Positions 1 to 4,828 of a stretch of 7,295 nucleotides of DNA are shown here, piece by piece; the stretch's first letter is position 1; every line of letters begins with the position of its first letter. Source of the DNA: Candidatus Vogelbacteria bacterium (lineage in GTDB: Bacteria; Patescibacteriota; Minisyncoccia; Phycocordibacterales; XYD1-FULL-46-19); contig JAPLZN010000095.1 in assembly GCA_026395035.1 (NCBI GenBank), positions 1-7,295 on the forward strand, in the 5' to 3' direction. Below the pieces are notes generated by a model. The model was not told the DNA's origin and searched no databases. It worked only from the letters and a program-made list of their open reading frames with translations. Both the position numbers and the translations under genes were made by a program.

Positions 1-1
1 A

Positions 2-589
2 GTTCTTTTTCCACTCTTTCAAAAGGCCGCCGTGACGCAAATGGCGATCAAAAAGATCGAACCAGAGGTGGCGGCGATTAAAGAAGAGTACAAAAACAAG
101 CCGGAAGAACAGACGCGCAAAATTTTAGAGCTTTACCGGGTCAACAAGGTAAACCCGTTTTCGAGTATTCTGGTCTTATTTATCCAAATTCCCATTATCT
201 TGGCTTTGTTCTGGGTTTTTCGCGGGAATTTTCAATTTGACCCCAAAGAGCTCTATTCCTTTGTTTCTCTCCCGGCGGTACTGTCGACTAAATTATTCGG
301 CTTGATCGATATCACCAGCAAGAGCGCCATTTTGGCGATTTTGACCGGTCTGACGCAATATTTTCAAACAGTCCTGACTCTCCCCCCGGCCAAACCCAAG
401 TCCTCGGCCAATCCGAGTTTCAAAGAGGATTTTGCTCGCAGTATGAATATGAATATGCGTTATTTTATGCCGGTCTTTGTCGGCTATATCGCTTACACCC
501 TCTCGTCGGCCATTGCCATCTACTGGCTCACCAGTAATATCTTCGCGATCGGCCAGGAATTGTATATCCGGTCCTCGCGAAAAGACTAA
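2..589 (+). CDS. yidC: YidC/Oxa1-family membrane protein insertase (3' part, start outside window)
   Basis: This is the C-terminal 195 residues of a YidC/Oxa1 insertase, which inserts and folds inner-membrane proteins with or without SecYEG. The frame is open to the left edge; the GTG at 32 lies inside the conserved region and is not the real start. Visible first is the cytoplasmic helical hairpin (about residues 8-50 of this fragment), with the typical pattern QKAAVTQMAIKKIEPEVAAI, then KYKN-like and ELYR...VNPFSS elements. Three hydrophobic stretches follow, at about residues 52-73, 93-126 (with a short break) and 155-188, the last ending in the family's usual YW..SN.F...Q pattern. The tail is short and basic (RSSRKD) and the stop is TAA. 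It is transcribed towards the - strand cluster and separated from it by a terminator, so it is not part of that operon. The identity is secure; the N-terminal part cannot be judged. Confidence 0.93.
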   Translation, partial: VLFPLFQKAAVTQMAIKKIEPEVAAIKEEYKNKPEEQTRKILELYRVNKVNPFSSILVLFIQIPIILALFWVFRGNFQFDPKELYSFVSLPAVLSTKLFGLIDITSKSAILAILTGLTQYFQTVLTLPPAKPKSSANPSFKEDFARSMNMNMRYFMPVFVGYIAYTLSSAIAIYWLTSNIFAIGQELYIRSSRKD

Positions 590-629
590 ATAGCTTCGAG
601 TTACGAAAGGCTTTCTGGGTTTGGGACCA

Positions 630-666
630 AAGGACCGACCTTAAGTCCCCAAAAAGGTCGGTCCTT
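630..666 (+). terminator. Strong hairpin after yidC, possible terminator or RNA 3' end
   Basis: Two perfect 13-nt arms (630-642, AAGGACCGACCTT, and 654-666) enclose an 11-nt loop. It begins 41 nt after the yidC stop. No T-tract follows, so it does not look like a classical intrinsic terminator on the + strand; it may act with the next hairpin, block 3' exonucleases, or be a small dispersed repeat. The segment 620-627 (TTTGGGAC) can also pair with the loop (645-653) with one bulge, giving a competing structure. Confidence 0.5.
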
Positions 667-683
667 GAATACCGATTATTAAC

Positions 684-707
684 AAAAAGCCCCTAAGGGG
701 CTTTTTT
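684..707. terminator. Bidirectional intrinsic terminator between yidC and the - strand cluster
   Basis: The arms 684-694 (AAAAAGCCCCT) and 696-706 are perfectly complementary; in practice a GC-rich stem with a short loop. On the + strand the stem ends in a run of six T; on the - strand it ends in five T, so it can stop transcription from both sides. It lies between convergent genes, and the TAG stop of the - strand propeller gene fragment (693-695) lies inside the stem, so the converging coding regions are packed tightly against it. Confidence 0.85.
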
Positions 708-1016
708 AGTAGTCGTAGAATTAGTATTAGGGGTGGGCGTATTGGTAAAATTATCGCTCAGTTTGAGCGCCCAAAGCGTTCCGTCGCGCTTATTTATCCC
801 AAATAGACGATCTTCCGTTGGTGAGAGGAACAAATTTACTCCGTCTACCGCGTTTTGTTTGGCTGCGGACGGGCTATAAAGCAACTCAGTCGCTCCGGTG
901 GCGGTGTCGACGCGCCAAAAACCGTCGCTGAAAGCGGTCTGGCCTTGATACCAGCTGTCCGGTTCGCTGTTACCCGGTTTCTGATTGGGAATGGCGCAGT
1001 ATAGATACCGCGAGGC
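693..1016 (-). pseudogene. Out-of-frame C-terminal part of the beta-propeller protein gene
   Basis: This frame is open from just after a TGA at 1017-1019 to the TAG at 693-695 (107 sense codons). It continues the propeller protein encoded upstream at 970-1965, but in another frame. Its first residues read ASRYLYCAIPN, followed by EPDSWYQGQTAFSDGFWRVD, then NLFLSPTEDRLFGINKRDGTLWALKL and a Thr/Asn/Pro-rich tail. From memory, the propeller family of these bacteria continues with just such elements ([L/I]YCA.P, PD.WYQG...FSD..W.ID, N.FLSPDE..LFF.NK.D.TLW.L), so the reading frame is not a chance one. The only internal start that a standard search finds is TTG at 882-884, in the middle of the conserved part, so independent translation is unlikely. 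It is either the tail of a frameshifted gene or a sign of a sequence or assembly error near 1003-1025. Confidence 0.75.
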
Positions 1017-1965
1017 TCAGATTTAAAACTAATCCGTCGCTTCCGCTATAGACGATCTTTTTACCATCCGGACTGCTGAGACCGGTTAGCCCCGAAATTC
1101 CGCCGATGATCTTGGTAAAAGAGTTTGTTTTAAGATTGTAGGCGTAGATCGATCCAGGCAGAGTGAAAGATGGCGCCGACTGAAACAGGATCAGGTCGGA
1201 AGACGGCCAGGAGATTTGCCATTTGGGAAAGGCCGAAGTGAAAAATTGTTTTTTGGCGGTCGGACTGGAAAAGTTGGCCAAATAAGCGATCGAACCGGTC
1301 GTACCACTCACTAGATAGGCGTAGCGGAGAGTGTCGGGAGAGCGAACGATCGAGTAAATCCCCGATTCCAAGAGTGTACTTTCGAGCTCTTTGGCTGAAG
1401 ATGAAGCGCTGACGATCCGACCCAGGAGAGTCTCAATGGTTGAATCTTTTTGACGGCGAGCAAGAACGCGCGGGGAATCACCACTTGAACCGAAGATTGC
1501 CTCTTCAATACCGGAAAGAGCGGTCACCGAGCCCTGTTCGGGCGCGCTCAGAGATTCTCCCAAGCTGATTTGGAACAAGTTACCGGTTGCCTTGTCCAGA
1601 TACCAAAGGGTGCTTTGGGTCTCGGTTTTCGCTTTCTCCCCCTTTTTTGTCGCCGGGATAGTCTTGATGACGGTAAGGATATTCGCTCCAGCTACGGGAT
1701 TTTTTGTTAAAGAAGAAAACTTACCGGTTAGGGTGACTCCGCTTCCCGCACCGGAGGAGTCGGTTGTGCTGGAGCTCGCCTCGTTTTGTCGGAAGAAATT
1801 ATTTATCACTCCGATATTGCGCGGTGAGCTGGTGCTGCCAGCGGCAAAATCGGATAGAGTCTGAGTCGTCTCGCCAGTCGGAGAGTTTGTTTTTCTGGCG
1901 AACAGGTAATAACCGCCAAGACCGAGCAGGACAAGAACAATTATGATGGTGATAAGCTTCCTCAT
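970..1965 (-). CDS. Membrane-anchored beta-propeller (WD40-like) protein, C-terminus frameshifted
   Basis: The 331-residue product starts with a basic residue pair and one hydrophobic helix (about residues 5-22), predicted to be a signal anchor, so the rest would be extracytoplasmic. A Ser/Thr/Gly-rich linker follows to about residue 75, then propeller-like blade repeats: WYLDKATGNLFQI (about 121-133), SPDTLRYAYLV (209-219), a KWQISWPSSDLILF blade (248-261), GSIYAYNLKTNSFTKI (271-286) and LSSPDGKKIVYSGSDG (296-311). I recall a family in Parcubacteria with this order; its precise function is unknown to me. The ORF loses similarity after LSLAV (about residue 320) and ends in an unrelated SILRHSQSETG; the proper continuation is in another frame (693-1016). 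The ATG at 1963-1965 lies 20 nt after the pilin stop, so it is probably the last gene of a three-gene operon. No Shine-Dalgarno sequence is visible. Confidence 0.8.
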   Translation of the reverse strand: MRKLITIIIVLVLLGLGGYYLFARKTNSPTGETTQTLSDFAAGSTSSPRNIGVINNFFRQNEASSSTTDSSGAGSGVTLTGKFSSLTKNPVAGANILTVIKTIPATKKGEKAKTETQSTLWYLDKATGNLFQISLGESLSAPEQGSVTALSGIEEAIFGSSGDSPRVLARRQKDSTIETLLGRIVSASSSAKELESTLLESGIYSIVRSPDTLRYAYLVSGTTGSIAYLANFSSPTAKKQFFTSAFPKWQISWPSSDLILFQSAPSFTLPGSIYAYNLKTNSFTKIIGGISGLTGLSSPDGKKIVYSGSDGLVLNLSLAVSILRHSQSETG

Positions 1966-1985
1966 TTTTGGGCGGTAGTCATTGA

Positions 1986-2795
1986 TTAACGACTGAGCGG
2001 CTGATTAAATAACGTCAGTAGTTGGTCGTTCGAGAGGGTAGATACTCCCGGACCAAGGTATGAATTGGTTAAATTGGCCCGTTCAGTATTACTCATATTT
2101 AAGTCGCGGCCATCTACGCGCATCCCGTCAATACCGTTAATCATTCTTGGGGGATCATTGGGGTTGTTGCTTGGTATAGTTAATGGGCGATACTGCAGCA
2201 CAATGTTGGAGTTGGCATTTACCGGGATTTCGTTTCGAGTTGCTATATCAGTAATTTGCGGACGCATCCTGCTCAGGCTCTGTTGAAATGCTGGAGATTG
2301 GGCTATGTTGCCGGTATTTGATGTTTGAGGGGGCTGTCCTCCTCCCCCACCCGATGTCCCACCGCCCCCGCTTAGAGTGGTTGCTGGCGGGGTGGCTGTT
2401 GTCTTTGGTGGGCAGTCGGGGGTGCCTAATTGGCAGATGTGAAAATTCCAATTGACGAGATCTGGGTTAATCGAAAATAGGACAAGCCACGATAGTAGGG
2501 CGATTACTAGTCCAATGAGGGCATCGGTCACTTTTTTCTTCCCACCCCCCTTTCCCCCGGCGGTAGCACTGACTAAATATTCGATACCGCCGACCACGAT
2601 ATAGACGATGGCTAGAGCGATCGCCAACCAAAGGATTGTTCGGTAGAAAAAGCTAATATATTCTAGAAAACTTGAGGTAACTGCGTAATCTTTTGCTTGG
2701 CCGACAATCCCCGGTTCAAGTAAGACATACCCGGTGGGATCGGCAGCGTGGATGACCGTAAAAGGTAGCAAGATAAGAAGATATATAAAAATCAT
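1986..2795 (-). CDS. VirB2/TrbC-like pilin preprotein with long extracytoplasmic C-terminal extension
   Basis: The 269-residue protein has a signal peptide (1-17, ending IHA before ADP) and two transmembrane helices at about 52-77 and 90-109. The helices are joined by a short Gly/Lys loop (AGGKGGGKKK, 79-88) and followed by LFSINPDLVNWNF. This two-helix pattern with VGG...L.SA...G..KKKVTDALIGLVIALLSW...INPDL is that of the VirB2/TrbC pilins of type IV secretion systems as seen in Patescibacteria. After it come two cysteines (C121, C128), a Thr/Pro segment, a Gly-rich linker (142-153) and about 100 residues that I do not recognise (168-269), rich in Asn, Arg and Pro. Normal VirB2 pilins are near 100-140 residues, so the extension is unusual. 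It starts 5 nt after the stop of the Ig-like gene, suggesting one transcript. The start is the first ATG; no Shine-Dalgarno sequence is present. Confidence 0.75.
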   Translation of the reverse strand: MIFIYLLILLPFTVIHAADPTGYVLLEPGIVGQAKDYAVTSSFLEYISFFYRTILWLAIALAIVYIVVGGIEYLVSATAGGKGGGKKKVTDALIGLVIALLSWLVLFSINPDLVNWNFHICQLGTPDCPPKTTATPPATTLSGGGGTSGGGGGQPPQTSNTGNIAQSPAFQQSLSRMRPQITDIATRNEIPVNANSNIVLQYRPLTIPSNNPNDPPRMINGIDGMRVDGRDLNMSNTERANLTNSYLGPGVSTLSNDQLLTLFNQPLSR

Positions 2796-2800
2796 GATAG

Positions 2801-3604
2801 TTAAAATATAGAACTTTTTTGCCCAAATTTAACAAGCAACTCATTGTCGATGGGGACCTCTATTCCCCTCGCCAGAATACTGATTAACGACTCGCCGACA
2901 GAGAGTTCTTGGCGGAGAGTGATGCCGGGCCCCTCCCCCACCTGTTTACCGTTCATACCCCAAGTTAAGGAAAGTTTTGGAAGAGAAGAATTTGGAATGA
3001 AATAGGGCTCGACAACAAGAGGAAGCTCTGATTGATTGAGATTGAATGTTCCCTGTAGACTTTTTTGATATTGCGGTCCATTTAAGAGATTGTTTTCGTA
3101 AACCAAAAGGATTGGTTTTTGGGTGGGAAGGTTGATCGTTTTTAGTGCTTTCAGCTCTTGAGTAGGCGAGGATACTTCTACGGTAATCGTATCCGATTCT
3201 CTTGTAAAATCGGCGTCCAAAAACCTTTTTCCATAACCGGAGCCGGAGGAGATTAACCTCCCATTAATTTTCCACCGGTAGATTAAGCTATTGTCTGATA
3301 TTATTTTCCCGTTTGCATCGTAAACTTGTGGTAGGGCAACTAATTCCGGCATTTTAAATCCAAAAACTTTCTTGCCAATACCTTGGGCGGCCGAAACGCC
3401 GTCTTTTTTCCAGTCAATAAGACAGGAATCAAGCCCGAGAGAATAGCTATTGATGGTAATCGAAACCTCCTGGCCCGGTTCGGCCTGCCGCGGCTCGACT
3501 GTGGCGGAAAATTGAGTGGCCGGCGATTCATAGAAGGCCAAAGCAAAAAGAGGGGCGCAAAAAACGAGTGCGGTAAAAATAATCTTGCCCGACGACTGTT
3601 TCAT
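2801..3604 (-). CDS. Secreted protein with three Ig-like/PKD-like repeats, T4SS-associated in CPR bacteria
   Basis: The 267-residue protein begins with a signal peptide (about 1-23, ending ALA before FYES), so it is exported. The body is all-beta in character. A repeated motif of the type hydrophobic-x-W-x-x-[DN]-G followed by a Gly-rich turn occurs three times: around W65 (DWKKDGVSAAQGIGKK), W111 (RWKINGRLISSGSGYGK) and W215 (TWGMNGKQVGEGPG). Between the second and third is VYENNLLNGPQYQKSLQGTF, which I recall as a conserved element of a Parcubacterial family found beside pilin-like genes. Compared with that remembered family, about 60 residues between the first and second repeats seem to be missing (near residues 84-90), although the frame is kept. 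The role is unknown; a structural or adhesive part of the surface machine is an inference. An extended -10 box lies 9 nt before the ATG, so this is probably the first gene of the operon with the pilin and propeller genes. Confidence 0.72.
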   Translation of the reverse strand: MKQSSGKIIFTALVFCAPLFALAFYESPATQFSATVEPRQAEPGQEVSITINSYSLGLDSCLIDWKKDGVSAAQGIGKKVFGFKMPELVALPQVYDANGKIISDNSLIYRWKINGRLISSGSGYGKRFLDADFTRESDTITVEVSSPTQELKALKTINLPTQKPILLVYENNLLNGPQYQKSLQGTFNLNQSELPLVVEPYFIPNSSLPKLSLTWGMNGKQVGEGPGITLRQELSVGESLISILARGIEVPIDNELLVKFGQKSSIF

Positions 3605-3613
3605 AATTGACTA

Positions 3614-3622
3614 ATTATATCA
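3614..3622 (-). promoter_or_regulatory. Extended -10 box (TGATATAAT) of the Ig-like/pilin/propeller operon
   Basis: Read on the - strand, TGATATAAT ends 9 nt before the ATG at 3604. It is a perfect extended -10 element; the hexamer 17 nt upstream (CTGTAT) is a poor -35 box. Transcription would start about 2-4 nt before the start codon, giving an essentially leaderless mRNA, which fits the lack of a Shine-Dalgarno sequence. Confidence 0.55.
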
Positions 3623-3658
3623 CTTTGAGTTACGAAATACAGATATTTTGATATTTTT

Positions 3659-3768
3659 GTCATTCCTGGTCCAGGTCCCCGCTTACGCGGGGATAAACTC
3701 CGGCAGGTGTTGTCATCCCGGACTTGATCCGGGATCTTGTCCAAGATTCCTGCTTGCGCAGGAATGAC
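3659..3768. repeat. REP-like cluster of three palindromes in an outer inverted repeat
   Basis: Outer arms of 10 nt (GTCATTCCTG at 3659-3668 and its complement at 3759-3768) enclose three compact hairpins: 3677-3692 (CCCCGC stem, TTAC loop), 3715-3735 (ATCCCGGA stem, 5-nt loop) and 3746-3765 (ATTCCTGC stem, TTGC loop). Similar GTCATTCC/CCCGCTTACGCGGGG and GTCATCCCGGACTTGATCCGGGAT words are widespread extragenic palindromes in many bacteria, so this is probably a dispersed repetitive element. It lies between the stop of the membrane protein gene (3787) and the promoter of the next gene, where it could also act as a 3'-end stabiliser or weak terminator. There is no T-tract. Confidence 0.8.
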
Positions 3769-3786
3769 ACGGGAATCCATCGTCTT

Positions 3787-4674
3787 CTAGGCCGCTTCCT
3801 GCTCGCGGTTCTCTGGGGTATTCCGGCGAGACCCAGTCTTCTGATCCGGCGTCTCGACCCTTTCCCGATAGGGATCGGAAATGTCGATTATTTTAGCCGT
3901 TAGACCGTCTTCATTGGTGACTCCGTTTTTTGTATTCAATTCGCCATCCTTACCCATAACAATATCCTCAAAACCAGCTTCGTCTTCGGTGGGGCGTTTG
4001 CTAGTTTTTTCTTGTTCATCCCCAGCTTCGTAGTCTTGGTGTCGTTCTGCCCTTTCTTTTTTTGCTTGCTCTTCGGTTTGACCGGGTTCAGGACCTTGTT
4101 TTTCTCCTGTTTCTTTCTGGTCGGTGCTTGTTCGTGGTCTGTCTATGTCCCTATTACTAAAGTCTCCATGGAGGGTATCTCCAGTGTCGGATTTCTGGGA
4201 TAAGGGTGTTTCAAGGTTATTTTCATTGGACCCCCTAATCTCAGAACCAACCATGCTTATTTTGCTATTATTTTTATCTCTAACTACTTGTTTCGCCGGA
4301 CCGACCCTCGACGGAGTTTCAGTTAATTTTTTATCATTAACGACCCCCGTTGTTATTTTTGCCAGGGGGCTTTTATTAATTATATCCTCAGCTCGTGATC
4401 TTAGTATTACTCTTGCGACAAAAAATGAAATCGGCGGAAGTATCGGGATGAAACCCAAGAAAAAAGTGGTAATCGTGGCGGCATAATTCTTTGGCGAGAA
4501 TATCATTACTTTGTTAAAAAAGAACCAGCCTCCGAATAAAATATAACTGATAAGTACCACCAGCCATCCCATAAGAATAAAATCACTTAGCACCTTTGTG
4601 GCATCCAAAAATAAGGCGAATGGCGCCATTATAAAAATCTGGATTACTGAAATTCTGTATTTTTTCTCGCCCAT
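3787..4674 (-). CDS. Polytopic membrane protein with long charged cytoplasmic tail, T4SS-locus associated
   Basis: I place the start at the ATG at 4672-4674 (295 residues, MGEKKYRIS) rather than at the TTG four codons upstream, because that TTG lies inside the repeat array. Hydrophobic segments are at about residues 9-28, 32-53 and 61-86; the order 'DATKVL..F......VLISYILFGGWFFF..V..FSPKNYAATITTFFLGFIPILPPISFF' resembles a small membrane protein that I recall near CPR pilus/T4SS genes. From about residue 90 to the end the chain is hydrophilic and low in complexity, rich in Glu, Lys, Asp, Gln, Thr and Pro, and probably disordered; it ends ENREQEAA. I do not recognise an enzymatic motif. It might be a membrane platform or docking component, but this rests only on position next to virB4. 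A REP-like element begins 18 bp after the stop. No Shine-Dalgarno sequence is visible. Confidence 0.7.
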   Translation of the reverse strand: MGEKKYRISVIQIFIMAPFALFLDATKVLSDFILMGWLVVLISYILFGGWFFFNKVMIFSPKNYAATITTFFLGFIPILPPISFFVARVILRSRAEDIINKSPLAKITTGVVNDKKLTETPSRVGPAKQVVRDKNNSKISMVGSEIRGSNENNLETPLSQKSDTGDTLHGDFSNRDIDRPRTSTDQKETGEKQGPEPGQTEEQAKKERAERHQDYEAGDEQEKTSKRPTEDEAGFEDIVMGKDGELNTKNGVTNEDGLTAKIIDISDPYRERVETPDQKTGSRRNTPENREQEAA

Positions 4675-4678
4675 AGAA

Positions 4679-4823
4679 TATACCAATATACGAATTATGC
4701 GATGTGAATCTACGAATTACAGGCGAACATGACGAATGATATGCGAATGTCTTAACGAACAGACACATACGAATGGGTGCATTTTATTCATAGCATTCGC
4801 ATGTAATTCGTAGATTCGTATCG
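4679..4823. repeat. Degenerate ATTCGTA-type repeat arrays in opposing orientation
   Basis: Nearly the whole spacer between virB4 and the membrane protein gene consists of units of 8-14 nt starting with [AG]TTCG. On the - strand, units run from about 4774 down to 4679 (for example ATTCGTCAT, ATTCGTAG, ATTCGTAT) and end in ATTGGTATA directly before the start codon. From 4786 to 4823 the units read in the other direction on the + strand (ATTCATAGC, ATTCGCATGTA, ATTCGTAG, ATTCGTATCG). As a result 4706-4721 and 4802-4817 are a perfect 16-bp inverted repeat. The array's end at 4679-4695 matches 6659-6675 in 16 of 17 positions. Confidence 0.8.
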
Positions 4824-4828
4824 CGGGG

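Noticed and set aside
598..608. 11-mer GAGTTACGAAA shared with 3627-3637
   Set aside because: Several 11-mers are expected to occur twice by chance in 7.3 kb.
590..692. tRNA or other structured RNA gene between yidC and the cluster
   Set aside because: No cloverleaf or T-arm consensus can be found; the structure is explained by the two hairpins.
1592..1864. + strand open frame opposite the propeller gene
   Set aside because: The - strand frame here has a clear signal anchor and blade repeats; the + frame has no support from context.
1962..1982. Six-codon mini-ORF (MTTAQK) overlapping the propeller start as ATGA
   Set aside because: It could couple translation with the pilin gene, but so short a frame is expected by chance and nothing else supports it.
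4124..4486. 120-codon + strand open frame with hydrophobic stretches
   Set aside because: It is antisense to the membrane protein gene; hydrophobic residues come from complementing charged and low-complexity codons.
4679..4823. CRISPR array
   Set aside because: Units are only 8-14 nt, vary in sequence and change orientation; there are no regular spacers and no cas genes.
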